Assembly (NCBI RefSeq): GCF_001404515.1
Contig: NZ_CXWE01000004.1
Coordinates: forward strand, 687,341 to 751,340
Direction: 5' to 3'
Length of the DNA: 64,000 nucleotides
Source of the DNA: Roseibium album
GTDB taxonomy: Bacteria > Pseudomonadota > Alphaproteobacteria > Rhizobiales > Stappiaceae
The translations under genes were made by a program, and so were the position numbers. This document shows, piece by piece, positions 45,607 through 53,994 of the stretch. Each line of letters starts with the position of its first letter. Position 1 is the stretch's first letter. Under the pieces are notes generated by a model. The model had not been told where the DNA came from and ran no database searches. It saw only the letters and a list, made by a program, of their open reading frames with translations.

Positions 45607-46914
45607 TTAGTTCAGGATGGCCAGGCTGAGCGACGGCCAGCGGATGAGAGCGATCAGAACGACCAGCATCACCAGCGCGAATGGAAACGCACCGATGAAC
45701 ACATCCTTCAGCGATATGCGCGGATCGTTCAAAGTCGCTTTGATGACGAAACAGGAAATGCCGAGCGGAGGTGTCAGAAGCCCTATCTCGGCTCCGACAA
45801 CCGTGACGATGCCAAACCAGACGAGCGACAGTCCCATGGGCTCGACCAGCGGCAGGAACAACGGCACGACAATCAGGATGATGGAGGCGGTATCCAGTAT
45901 CGTGCCGAGGAAGATCATCAACAGCACATAGATGAACATGATCCAGAAGAAGGTCAGCCTGGTGTCGGTGAGCAAGTCTCCCAGTTCATTGGGCAGTCCT
46001 GCAAGTCCCAGCATCCGGCTGTAGATCGACGCTGCAGTGATCAGGAAAAGGATCGATGCTGTGATGTGGCCGGTTTCAAGAAGAGCATGCCAGAGCGTTT
46101 TCAGGGTGAGTTTCTTTCTGAATACGGCAATGATCAGACCCAGCAGGGAACCCGTGGCTCCAGCCTCGACCGGTGTTAGCCAGCCGGTATAAATTCCGCC
46201 AAGCACAGCGACAATGAGCACCAGTGTTGGAAGGGTCTTGTCGGCGATTTCCATCGGCGACATCCATTCCATCTCATCCGCCGAACGGCCACCCACATAA
46301 GAGGGCGTCAGCCGTCCCATCAAAAAGATGGCGACCACATAGGCAATTGCCAGAAGGATGCCGGGTATCACCCCGGCCAGAAACATGTCGCCGACGCTCT
46401 GCTCCGCAACAAAGGAATAGATGATCAGCATCGCTGACGGCGGAATGATCATCCCCAGGACAGAGGATCCGGCAACAACACCGACGGCAAATCGCGGGTT
46501 GTAGTCGAAGGCCAGCATTTGCGGCACGGAGACCTTCGAGAAAACCGAGGCAGATGCGATGGAAGACCCCGTCACCGCGGCGAACACGGCGTTAGCACCG
46601 ACCGTTGCCATGCCGATCCCGCCTTTGACCTTCCTGAACCCCGAGTTCATCACGGTGTATATGTCCGATCCCAGCCCTGCCTTGGAGACAATCAGTCCCA
46701 TGAAGGTAAAGAGCGGCACCGTCGCAAAGGTATACTCCATGACGCTGTCGCCGATTGCGATCTTGAGAAGGTTGACGGCCAGATCGAAATTGTCCCGCAT
46801 CAGCAGAATGGATACGAAGGAAACGAGACCGAGCGCAATCGGAATGTAGACGCCGAGATAAACCAGAACGACAATCGCAACGACCGATAGAATGCCGATT
46901 TCAAAGGGTGTCAC
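45607..46914 (-). CDS. TRAP transporter, large permease (DctM family)
   Basis: The 435-residue protein has about twelve membrane helices and is the ion-coupled subunit of a tripartite periplasmic transporter. MATVGANAVFAAVTGSSIASASVFSKV (shortened here to its core, about residues 100-125), VVAGSSVLGMIIPPSAMLIIY and the late VTVVGAEIGLLTPPLGI are the DctM signatures. It overlaps the small subunit gene by 4 bp and precedes the dioxygenase gene by 10 bp. Confidence 0.93.
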   Translation of the reverse strand: MTPFEIGILSVVAIVVLVYLGVYIPIALGLVSFVSILLMRDNFDLAVNLLKIAIGDSVMEYTFATVPLFTFMGLIVSKAGLGSDIYTVMNSGFRKVKGGIGMATVGANAVFAAVTGSSIASASVFSKVSVPQMLAFDYNPRFAVGVVAGSSVLGMIIPPSAMLIIYSFVAEQSVGDMFLAGVIPGILLAIAYVVAIFLMGRLTPSYVGGRSADEMEWMSPMEIADKTLPTLVLIVAVLGGIYTGWLTPVEAGATGSLLGLIIAVFRKKLTLKTLWHALLETGHITASILFLITAASIYSRMLGLAGLPNELGDLLTDTRLTFFWIMFIYVLLMIFLGTILDTASIILIVVPLFLPLVEPMGLSLVWFGIVTVVGAEIGLLTPPLGISCFVIKATLNDPRISLKDVFIGAFPFALVMLVVLIALIRWPSLSLAILN

Positions 46915-47471
46915 GAGTTTTCCTCTGCATGTTCGTCGAGGCGGACAGGCTCAATCTTCTGATCCGGCCTGACGACCTTGATGAAGAACAGGATGGTGCA
47001 CAAAAACGCACTGAGGTAGATGGCGAGTTTGATCGGCCACCAGGGAGCGGTAAAAATTCCCGGAACCCCGAAGAAGTCCTTGGTTTCATACATTTCGACG
47101 AATTCCGGCCAAATGGCATAAGCCACCAACGCCATGAAAGCTGCCGAAACGAGGTTGATTGTCCGCCTGATCGTGTCGGCCAGCCTGGGACGTGTTGTTG
47201 ACAGGAGGGTCAGGAAACCGTCCGAACGCGTCAACCTGTTCATGCGCACGACGTCGGGAAGCTGAAGGAAGACGATCAGCACCATGGAAAACTGGACGAC
47301 TTCATAGGCCCCTCTGAAGGGGGCATTGAAGAAGCCGCGCGCCACGACGTCGTAATTCACGATCAGTACCAGACCGAGCACGATGAGTGTACCAACGGCG
47401 TTGGCGCCGATCGCAACCCCGTTGGCCAGTCGAGACAAGGCGCGAACGCCAGTAAGTATTGGACGCAGCAT
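46911..47471 (-). CDS. TRAP transporter, small permease (DctQ family)
   Basis: The 186-residue protein has four membrane helices and the DctQ signature RGFFNAPFRGAYEVVQFSMVL (core FFNAPFRGAYEV, near residue 50). ATG 47471 has GGAG upstream; the frame is open back into the binding-protein gene. It lies 28 bp after that gene and overlaps DctM by 4 bp. Confidence 0.88.
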   Translation of the reverse strand: MLRPILTGVRALSRLANGVAIGANAVGTLIVLGLVLIVNYDVVARGFFNAPFRGAYEVVQFSMVLIVFLQLPDVVRMNRLTRSDGFLTLLSTTRPRLADTIRRTINLVSAAFMALVAYAIWPEFVEMYETKDFFGVPGIFTAPWWPIKLAIYLSAFLCTILFFIKVVRPDQKIEPVRLDEHAEENS

Positions 47472-47499
47472 ACTGGCGCTCCCGCTGTTTACGGTCCGG

Positions 47500-48585
47500 C
47501 TACTGGGACAGTTCAGCCGACCAGTCACGGGTCGGAGAATAACCTGCATCCTGTAGTTTGGTCATGTAGGCTTTCAGCATATCGCTGCCCGGTTCACCCT
47601 TGGAGTCCAGCTGAGCGGCCCATTCCACCGCAAGGTTCGGCATGGCTGCTGCCCATGCTTCACGTTCGGCTGCGTCCATTTCAACGATGGTACCACCCGC
47701 TTCGACGTATTTGTCGCGGCTGGCCTGCGCGCGATCCATGGCAAGACCGGCAACATGGTCCCGATATTCGACGGCAACCTCCTGCAACACGTCCTTGACC
47801 TCATCGGGAAGCTTGTCCCAATAGTCCTTGTTGACCGTGATCGTCTTGGAATTGACCGCTCCAAGGTCGGCTTTCAACATGTAGGGTGCGACCTCTGCGA
47901 TCTTGAATGTACTCGCCGCCTCCGGCCACAGCATCGCTTTGTCGACAAGCCCTGTCTGAAGCATGTTGTAGAAATCCGTCAGACCGCCACGCACTCCGGC
48001 AGCGCCGTCAATGCCTTCAAGATAGCGCAGGTTCATGCCTGCACCCGCGACCTTTTTGCCTTCCAGGTCCGAAATGCTGCTGATCGGTTCTTTCGAAAAC
48101 ACCTGATATGTGTCCAGCACGACACCGGTCGCCAGATAAACCTGGTTCTGACTTTCGAATTCCTTCTGCATGGTCGGATATTCTTTGGCGATTTCGTCGA
48201 CAGCCTTGGCAACCGCCCTGGAATCAGGCGCGATGAAAGGGGTCACTGCGGAAATCGCCTGGGTCGGCAGTTTCGAGGAATGGAATATGGTCGTAACGAT
48301 GCCGATGTCACCGAGACCCAGCTTTATTCCTTCCAGAACACCCTTCGGCTTGACGATGGACCCGCCATAGCTTTCCTGCCAGTCCATTTCATAGTTGCCG
48401 GTTTCCGCCAGGCGCTTGTCGACCTCGGGGATGAAGAAGTTCGTGAACTCTTTAACCCACAAGGCCCGTGCGGGATAGCCGTCGATGACCACCGCCTTGA
48501 TGGTTTCGGTTGCAAACGCAGGCAGTGACGTGGCGCTCAGGAGCGCCAGCGCAAGAGCACTCCGTCTTGTCAGTTTTCCAATCAT
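47500..48585 (-). CDS. TRAP transporter, periplasmic binding protein (DctP family)
   Basis: The 361-residue protein has a signal peptide of about 25 residues (LALALLSATSLPAFA). The DctP fold shows in GIKLGLGDIGIVTTIFHSSK, ISDLEGKKVAGAGMNLRYLEG (the carboxylate-binding Arg is usually in this region) and LQTGLVDKAMLW. TRAP systems import organic acids with sodium. Its position between OsmC and the membrane subunits, in an operon ending with a ring-cleavage dioxygenase, suggests an aromatic or related acid. Confidence 0.9.
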   Translation of the reverse strand: MIGKLTRRSALALALLSATSLPAFATETIKAVVIDGYPARALWVKEFTNFFIPEVDKRLAETGNYEMDWQESYGGSIVKPKGVLEGIKLGLGDIGIVTTIFHSSKLPTQAISAVTPFIAPDSRAVAKAVDEIAKEYPTMQKEFESQNQVYLATGVVLDTYQVFSKEPISSISDLEGKKVAGAGMNLRYLEGIDGAAGVRGGLTDFYNMLQTGLVDKAMLWPEAASTFKIAEVAPYMLKADLGAVNSKTITVNKDYWDKLPDEVKDVLQEVAVEYRDHVAGLAMDRAQASRDKYVEAGGTIVEMDAAEREAWAAAMPNLAVEWAAQLDSKGEPGSDMLKAYMTKLQDAGYSPTRDWSAELSQ

Positions 48586-48615
48586 GGCATTCTCCTCCCA
48601 AAGAAAAGTGACCGA

Positions 48616-49071
48616 TCAGGCTTTTTGCCAGATCGTTTCAAGTGCGGTCCCGGATTGTTCAAACAGTTTGGACAAGGGACAGTATTTGGCGACGTTTGAC
48701 GCAACCCGCGAAAGATCCTCTTCCGTTGCGGTTCCATCACTTGTCACCACCTGTCGCAGCGCGACGAAAGGGACGTCTATTTCTTCTTCAAGCGTAACGC
48801 CCCGGCGGTCGAACTCGCAGGTTATTTCAATCGATAGATGTCCGATATCGACACCCAGCTTGCCGGCACATTTGTTGCCGATGACATTCGTGCATCCCGC
48901 AAGCGCAGCAAGCGCTGCTTCGGTGGGTGCCGGACCCATGTTGGTGCCACCGCGCACCTCCGGTTCATCAATGGAAAACGTCAGATCCCGGATGGTCACG
49001 TCCATTCTGGAATGACTGAGACCGTCACCCTGTGAACGGAGCTTGACGATTGTTTTTTCTCTCAGGGCCAC
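48616..49071 (-). CDS. OsmC family protein
   Basis: The 151-residue OsmC/Ohr-type fold has the two conserved cysteines in LAALAGCTNVIGNKCAG (actual motif AGCTNVI, about residue 61) and AKYCPLSKLF (about 132). Family members reduce organic peroxides or act as thiol-dependent accessory proteins. GTG 49071 has GAGG upstream and lies 10 bp after the nitroreductase stop. Its place inside a dioxygenase operon fits protection from peroxide by-products, or an unassigned catabolic step. Confidence 0.85.
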   Translation of the reverse strand: MALREKTIVKLRSQGDGLSHSRMDVTIRDLTFSIDEPEVRGGTNMGPAPTEAALAALAGCTNVIGNKCAGKLGVDIGHLSIEITCEFDRRGVTLEEEIDVPFVALRQVVTSDGTATEEDLSRVASNVAKYCPLSKLFEQSGTALETIWQKA

Positions 49072-49081
49072 GGTCCAGACC

Positions 49082-49762
49082 TCACAGAAACTTGCAGGCT
49101 TTGTCGAACGGCAAACGGGGCAGTTTGTGAAACAGCGCCGTTTCATCCGCATAACCGAGGTTGCAAAGGAAATTCGACTTCAAGGTCGTGCCGGAGAAGA
49201 ACTCCTCGTCAACAATCTTGTTGGAAAACCCTGACATGGCTCCAACATCGAGCCCGAGTGCGCGCGCGGCAATCATGAAATATGCGCCCTGCAAGGTCCC
49301 GTTTCGAAAGGCGGTCGCCTCGGAATGTTCTGCCTTGCCTTCGAAGTGAGGTCGCCGGTCCTCATGCGGAAACAGGTAGGGCAACTCCTTCCAGAACTCG
49401 ACATCGTGGGCGATGATCACGGTCACCGGCGCCGACATCATCTTGTCGATGTTCTTGTCCTTGAGAGCCTTTGTCAGGCGTTTCTTGGCTTCTGGCGTCT
49501 CAATGAAGAAGAACCTTGCCGGACAGGTGTTCATGCTGGTCGGGCCGGAAGCGGTAATGTCGTAGATCGTTTCCAGCATTTCACGCGGCACCGGCTTGTC
49601 TTGCCAAGCGTAGTGGGATCTGGCACCGCGCAGGATCAGATCGATACCGTTGTTGTCCAGCTTGCCTATCCGTTCGCGCAAGCCCCGAATTTGGGCGTGT
49701 GCTTCGGCACGCAGTTTCTCCAGAGTTTCACCGGTTGGAGCCTTGGACACGGCCATGGTCAT
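49082..49762 (-). CDS. Nitroreductase family protein, RutE/HadB-like (malonic semialdehyde reductase-like)
   Basis: The 226-residue FMN-dependent nitroreductase-fold protein has sections close to RutE: GPTSMNTCPARFFFIETPEAKKRL (core SMNTCPARF, about 75), APVTVIIAHDVEFWKELPYLFPH, ATAFRNGTLQGAYFMIAARALGLDVGAMSGF, and LKSNFLCNLGYAD. RutE reduces malonic semialdehyde to 3-hydroxypropionate in uracil catabolism. No other rut gene is here. It carries an extra N-terminal segment of about 30 residues. It overlaps the FAH gene by 4 bp. With malonyl-CoA decarboxylase nearby, a C3 dicarbonyl intermediate is plausible. Confidence 0.85.
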   Translation of the reverse strand: MTMAVSKAPTGETLEKLRAEAHAQIRGLRERIGKLDNNGIDLILRGARSHYAWQDKPVPREMLETIYDITASGPTSMNTCPARFFFIETPEAKKRLTKALKDKNIDKMMSAPVTVIIAHDVEFWKELPYLFPHEDRRPHFEGKAEHSEATAFRNGTLQGAYFMIAARALGLDVGAMSGFSNKIVDEEFFSGTTLKSNFLCNLGYADETALFHKLPRLPFDKACKFL

Positions 49763-50640
49763 TCCGCTGCCTCCGTTGCAACGATGTCCTCTTCGGCAAC
49801 GACCGGATTGGCACAGATGCCAATACCTTCAATTTCCACTTCAACAGTTTCACCAGGCCGCAGCCATCTTTGAGGCGTCTTGGCGTGCCCGACGCCCGGC
49901 GGTGTTCCCATCGCCAGCATGTCGCCCGGCTGGAGCGTCGTGAATTCGGAGATTGTCGCGATGGTCTTGGCGACGCTCCACAGCATGTCGGATGTGGTCG
50001 CACTCTGCAGGATTTCCTGCCCGACCCTTGATTCGATCTTCAGTCCATCAGCCCCATCGGGCAATTCATCCGGGGTGACGACAACAGGACCGACCGGGCC
50101 GGTTCCATCAAAGTTCTTTCCGGGTGTCCACTGATGCGTCTTGCGCTGATATTCGCGAACCGAACCATCGTTGAATATCGTATACCCGAATACGTGCTCG
50201 AGGGCGTCCTGCTCGCGTATGTGCTTGCCACCCTTGCCGATGATCACCATCAACTCCGCCTCGTAATCCAGCTGCTCTGAACAACTGGGCCGGATCATCG
50301 GTGCGCCCGCAGGGATCATGGAAGTGGTGCAGCGCATGAACAACGCCGGATAGGAAGGAATGTCGTAGCCCCCCTCCTTGATGTGATCGACGTAGTTCAA
50401 GCCGAGGCAAATGATCTTTCCCGGACGATCCACCGGAAGGCCGGGCGTCAGCGATGACAGCGGCTCAGCGTCCGTCTTGTCCTTTGACGCGATGACATCC
50501 CCCAGGTTGACATCTCCCTGGATCAACGCGCTCAATTCGGTTCCGACGGCACTGTCGACCACGGTCAGGTTCCAGGCCCACTCGCCATCCACGAGGTAGA
50601 CACCCTTACCTGACACTCCTGTTCCCACTATGAATCGCAT
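49759..50640 (-). CDS. Fumarylacetoacetate hydrolase family protein
   Basis: The 293-residue protein has metal-binding and core motifs of the FAH fold: ICLGLNYVDHIKEGG (about residue 78), DYEAELMVIIGKGG (the Glu pair, about 126), FGYTIFNDGSVREYQ (about 152) and GDMLAMGTPPGVGHAK (about 245). Members hydrolyse C-C bonds of oxo acids or isomerise/decarboxylate ring-cleavage products. First gene of the leftward operon, with the regulator's candidate site in its promoter. Within a ring-cleavage operon it probably acts on the opened product. Confidence 0.9.
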   Translation of the reverse strand: MRFIVGTGVSGKGVYLVDGEWAWNLTVVDSAVGTELSALIQGDVNLGDVIASKDKTDAEPLSSLTPGLPVDRPGKIICLGLNYVDHIKEGGYDIPSYPALFMRCTTSMIPAGAPMIRPSCSEQLDYEAELMVIIGKGGKHIREQDALEHVFGYTIFNDGSVREYQRKTHQWTPGKNFDGTGPVGPVVVTPDELPDGADGLKIESRVGQEILQSATTSDMLWSVAKTIATISEFTTLQPGDMLAMGTPPGVGHAKTPQRWLRPGETVEVEIEGIGICANPVVAEEDIVATEAAE

Positions 50641-50698
50641 GCTAGCCTCGGTGTTTCCAATTTTTTTGTTACTTTGACGACTATTTTTAATATTGTCA

Positions 50699-50713
50699 AA
50701 TAATATCGATTTT
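50699..50713. promoter_or_regulatory. Candidate GntR operator in the FAH/YciI divergent promoter
   Basis: AATAATATCGATTTT here is the reverse complement of 15 of the 16 bases of the element before the GntR gene. It sits in the 102 bp between the two divergent start codons, so one regulator could control both directions. Confidence 0.65.
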
Positions 50714-50742
50714 TTTATTCTAGGTAAAATTGGAGGTGACAC

Positions 50743-51129
50743 ATGCCAAAATGGTCTGACTACAAACGCATTGCCAAGGAGCGGGGAGCTCTGGCACTTG
50801 AGCTTTATGTCGTGAACACAACCCCGGCCGGGCCGGACGTCGATTTGCCCGGAACACTGCCGGACCATCTTGCCTACCAGGCAAGATTGGAAAACGAAGG
50901 CAAGCTGGCATTTGCCGGCCCTGTGTCCGATTTCACCGGGGAAGACCTGAACGGCGAAGGCATGATTGTCTATCGCGCCGGTTCTCTTGAGGAAGCCAGG
51001 AGTTTTGCCGAGGAAGACCCGATGCACAAAAGGGGTGTGCGAACTTTCACGATCAGGCGCTGGCTTATCAATGAAGGCAGCTTCACGCTTTCGGTCGGCC
51101 TGTCCGGAAACAGGATCGATCTATCCTGA
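50743..51129 (+). CDS. YciI-like protein
   Basis: The 128-residue ferredoxin-like protein of the YciI/muconolactone isomerase-like superfamily has LPDHLAYQARLENEGKLAFAGPVSD (core HLAYQARLE, with the family His about residue 41) and MIVYRAGSLEEARSFAEEDPMHKRGV (core AEEDPMHKRG, with Asp-Pro and His). YciI homologues include TftG, a dehydrochlorinase of chlorohydroxyquinol metabolism, which works with a hydroxyquinol dioxygenase. GGAGGT precedes the ATG. It starts the rightward arm of the island. Confidence 0.85.
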   Translation: MPKWSDYKRIAKERGALALELYVVNTTPAGPDVDLPGTLPDHLAYQARLENEGKLAFAGPVSDFTGEDLNGEGMIVYRAGSLEEARSFAEEDPMHKRGVRTFTIRRWLINEGSFTLSVGLSGNRIDLS

Positions 51130-51315
51130 TCTGGCGGTGCATCGGTCTGATTTTACGTCTTAAAGCCAATTGGGTGGCCGGTGACACTGCTCTATGTCTA
51201 TTGGACAGGCGGCAAATCATCATCCGGTGAAACCGATTGCCGCGGAATTGCGTTGAGACTGTCCAATTCTGGTGCCTGGCAGCAGTCTGGCGGTTATTGG
51301 TTCTTGGAGAGGCGT

Positions 51316-52593
51316 ATGACGATTCTCGGTGACTTGCTGTCGACGATCTTTGAACGCAGATACCTGACGGCAGCCCTGGACAAACCGGACGCCCGCTCGA
51401 TGGAAGAGCTGATAAGTGCCCTTGTCGGGGCAACAGGAGAGGTTTCGGGACTGTCCGCCGCCAATCATATCCTGAAGCGGTATCGGGAGATGAATGACGA
51501 GGAAAAGCTCGCTTTTTTCCGTCATCTTTCCAGCGATATGAACATCGATCCGGACAAGGTTCGCAGCGCGCTGGAAGCTTATGAAGCAGATCCAAGCAAG
51601 CAGAGCTACCGCGCATTCATGTCATCAGTCGAGCCGGACAGACAGGAACTGATCCGCCGTTTGAACCAGATCCCCGGTGCGACGGAAGCCCTTGTACAGA
51701 TGCGTGCCGATCTGCTCAGGCTTGGCAGGGGCGATCCCCGGCTCCAGGCGCTTGATCAGGACTTCCGCCACCTGTTTCTCTCCTGGTTCAACCGGGGCTT
51801 CCTCGTTTTGCGCCCGATCAGTTGGGAAAGCCCGGCGCATATCCTGGAAAAGATCATCGCCTATGAATCCGTTCATGAAATTGCCAGCTGGGAAGACCTG
51901 CGACGCCGGCTTGTACCGGGTGACCGAAGGTGCTTTGCGTTTTTTCACCCCACAATGCCGGACGAACCGCTGATCTTCGTTGAGGTCGCCCTGACGAGCG
52001 CCGTTCCCGGGTCAATTCAGGATCTTCTGGCGGAAGACCGGGAAGCGCTTGCTGCAGACGAGGCCCGAACGGCGGCATTTTATTCAATATCAAACTGTCA
52101 GCCGGGTCTGGCGGGAATTTCCTTCGGCAATTCGCTGATCAAGCAGGTGGCGGCGGATCTGGCAACCGAATTGCGTGCCCTGAAGACCTTCGTGACCCTG
52201 TCCCCCATTCCGGAGCTGACAAACTGGCTGAAGTCGGAGGACATCCTTTTCGAGGATGCAGATGCAAAACAGATCAGGACACTTGCCGCCCATTACCTGA
52301 TGTCGGCAAAGCGGCCTGACGGACTTCCGCTGGATCCGGTTGCCCGGTTTCATCTCGGCAACGGTGCAATGATCCATGCGGTTCATGCAGAGGCCGACCT
52401 GTCTCCAAAGGGACAGGCCCAGTCGGCCGGTGCAATGGTCAACTATCTTTATGACCTTCCGAAGGTGGCGCAAAACCATGAGCGCTTTGCCACCGCAAAA
52501 GAAATCACGGCGTCTTCGGAAATCCGCGGTCTGGATGCCTCAGCGAAAAAGCTGGATCTCAGGCGTTCCGAAAGCGAGCCGATCGCCAATTGA
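51316..52593 (+). CDS. Malonyl-CoA decarboxylase
   Basis: The 425-residue MCD-family protein has an N-terminal helical domain (about 1-150) and a GNAT-like catalytic domain, with SWESPAHILEKIIAYESVH, FFHPTMPDEPLIFVEVAL (catalytic His-x-Ser/Thr region near 215), SISNCQPGLAGISFGN and the terminal FHLGNGAMIHAVHAEADLS. It releases CO2 from malonyl-CoA to give acetyl-CoA. ATG 51316 follows TGGAGAGG. No malonyl-CoA synthetase is adjacent, so malonyl-CoA must come from another step, perhaps this island's own pathway. Confidence 0.9.
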   Translation: MTILGDLLSTIFERRYLTAALDKPDARSMEELISALVGATGEVSGLSAANHILKRYREMNDEEKLAFFRHLSSDMNIDPDKVRSALEAYEADPSKQSYRAFMSSVEPDRQELIRRLNQIPGATEALVQMRADLLRLGRGDPRLQALDQDFRHLFLSWFNRGFLVLRPISWESPAHILEKIIAYESVHEIASWEDLRRRLVPGDRRCFAFFHPTMPDEPLIFVEVALTSAVPGSIQDLLAEDREALAADEARTAAFYSISNCQPGLAGISFGNSLIKQVAADLATELRALKTFVTLSPIPELTNWLKSEDILFEDADAKQIRTLAAHYLMSAKRPDGLPLDPVARFHLGNGAMIHAVHAEADLSPKGQAQSAGAMVNYLYDLPKVAQNHERFATAKEITASSEIRGLDASAKKLDLRRSESEPIAN

Positions 52594-52634
52594 CATTTCT
52601 TTCAGCCGTAGAGTGATCACTTTTCCGATTTTTA

Positions 52635-52698
52635 ATCGATGAAGAATTGTACAATTTTTAAAAATCGATATTATTAAAAGAAAAACATTTAAATCGAT
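52635..52698. promoter_or_regulatory. Three ATCGAT cores at 29-bp spacing before the hydrolase
   Basis: ATCGAT occurs at 52635-52640, 52664-52669 and 52693-52698, exactly 29 bp apart. The middle one is inside AAAATCGATATTATTA (52661-52676), identical to the GntR-gene element. The last reads TTTAAATCGATTG, like the edd operator. The array ends 11 bp before the start codon. Confidence 0.6.
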
Positions 52699-52709
52699 TG
52701 GAGGAGAGA

Positions 52710-53768
52710 ATGTCGCGAACGCTTCTGAAAGCGGCTCTTTTCGGCGCCGGTGTGATCGCTGCGAGCGGAGCACTGGCAGAAAATTGCCTCAAAGTCACGC
52801 TGACCGGCACCCAGGGTGGACCTCCCGTATTCAAGGGACAGGCAGGTGCGGGAACGCTTGTTCAATACGGTTCGGCTGAAAACAAATGTGATGACGTGCG
52901 GCTTCAGTTCGATACAGGACGCGGCACGACGCAGCGCCTGAGTGAAGCCGGCGTGCCGGTCGGCAAACTCGATGCGGTGTTCCTCACGCATTTGCATTCA
53001 GATCATTCCGAAGGTCTCGCCGATATCATGCAATTGCGGTGGCACTTCAATTCTCAGGGGCCGAAAGTTGACCTTGTCTGCAGCGAGGAGACCAAGTCTC
53101 CGCTCGGCTTCGCACTGAGTTGCCAACGTTTTGCCACCCACATCGGCGACCCCTTGATAAACTCCGGCGAGATCGCCCAGCGCCTTGCTGAAAACAAGAA
53201 ACGTTTGCCAGGCGGACCTGCCGAATTGCTTCAGGTCAGGGACTTTTCACCCAAAGACGAGGCAAGCGAAGTCTGGTCGAAGGGTGACGTCAAGGTCAGC
53301 GCGATCAGGTCGACACACATTGCCGGTCACGCGTCCTACAGGGTCGACACGCCAGCCGGAAGTGTCGTGATCGGTGGCGACGCAGGCAATGATGTCCGCA
53401 AGCCTCCGCGCGAGACCTCGACTTCGGATCAGGTGGAAAAACTGGCAAAAGACGCCGACATCATCGTTCATTCCACAATTCACCCGGTCATGGGGCCGGA
53501 CGGCGGTACAGGCTTTCCGCCTCCGATTTACTACCGGCAAAGCAACGCGACGGATCTAGGTCATTTGGCTAAACGGGCTGGCGTCAAGCAATTGATGCTA
53601 ACCCACCTGATCCCGCCGGTTGGTGCCCCCCGTCAGGGCCCCTACAAGCTCCCGAAGGGGGCCCTGACGGACGACGACTACCGCTCGGCAGTCGCTGACA
53701 GCGGATTTGAAGGAGAAACGATTGTCGGAAAGGACCTGGTATCGGTGACGCTAATGCAGCAGAACTGA
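52710..53768 (+). CDS. Exported metallo-beta-lactamase-fold hydrolase
   Basis: The 352-residue protein has a signal peptide of about 23 residues (VIAASGALAEN). The metal motif is FLTHLHSDHSEGL (about residue 96), with a third-ligand His in IRSTHIAGHASY, Asp in VIGGDAGND and a C-terminal His in LMLTHLIPP: the full dinuclear set. It resembles arylsulfatase/RNase Z-like periplasmic hydrolases. GGAGGAGAGA lies directly before ATG 52710. A periplasmic esterase, sulfatase or lactonase could prepare the TRAP substrate. A strong terminator follows. Confidence 0.85.
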   Translation: MSRTLLKAALFGAGVIAASGALAENCLKVTLTGTQGGPPVFKGQAGAGTLVQYGSAENKCDDVRLQFDTGRGTTQRLSEAGVPVGKLDAVFLTHLHSDHSEGLADIMQLRWHFNSQGPKVDLVCSEETKSPLGFALSCQRFATHIGDPLINSGEIAQRLAENKKRLPGGPAELLQVRDFSPKDEASEVWSKGDVKVSAIRSTHIAGHASYRVDTPAGSVVIGGDAGNDVRKPPRETSTSDQVEKLAKDADIIVHSTIHPVMGPDGGTGFPPPIYYRQSNATDLGHLAKRAGVKQLMLTHLIPPVGAPRQGPYKLPKGALTDDDYRSAVADSGFEGETIVGKDLVSVTLMQQN

Positions 53769-53791
53769 ACCCCAAAAAACAATCTGAACTG

Positions 53792-53830
53792 AAAGGCCGG
53801 CCCGTAAACATCGGGACCGGCCTTTGTTTT
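53792..53830 (+). terminator. Rho-independent terminator after the hydrolase
   Basis: The arms AAAGGCCGGCCCG (53792-53804) and CGGGACCGGCCTTT (53812-53825), with one bulged base, are followed by GTTTTT. It closes the rightward arm of the island, 24 bp after the stop codon. Confidence 0.9.
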
Positions 53831-53994
53831 TGCATCAATTGGAGACTTGGATGGATTTGACGCGGTGAGGTCATGATTTTGACGCATCAGTCTCGCATGG
53901 GAACGCCCGGGCTGGCGAAATACCGCTGCAGGTCTTTCGAAAATGGACTGATACCGCCTGTTCACCTATTAAAGACAGCTGACAAGACCGCGAT

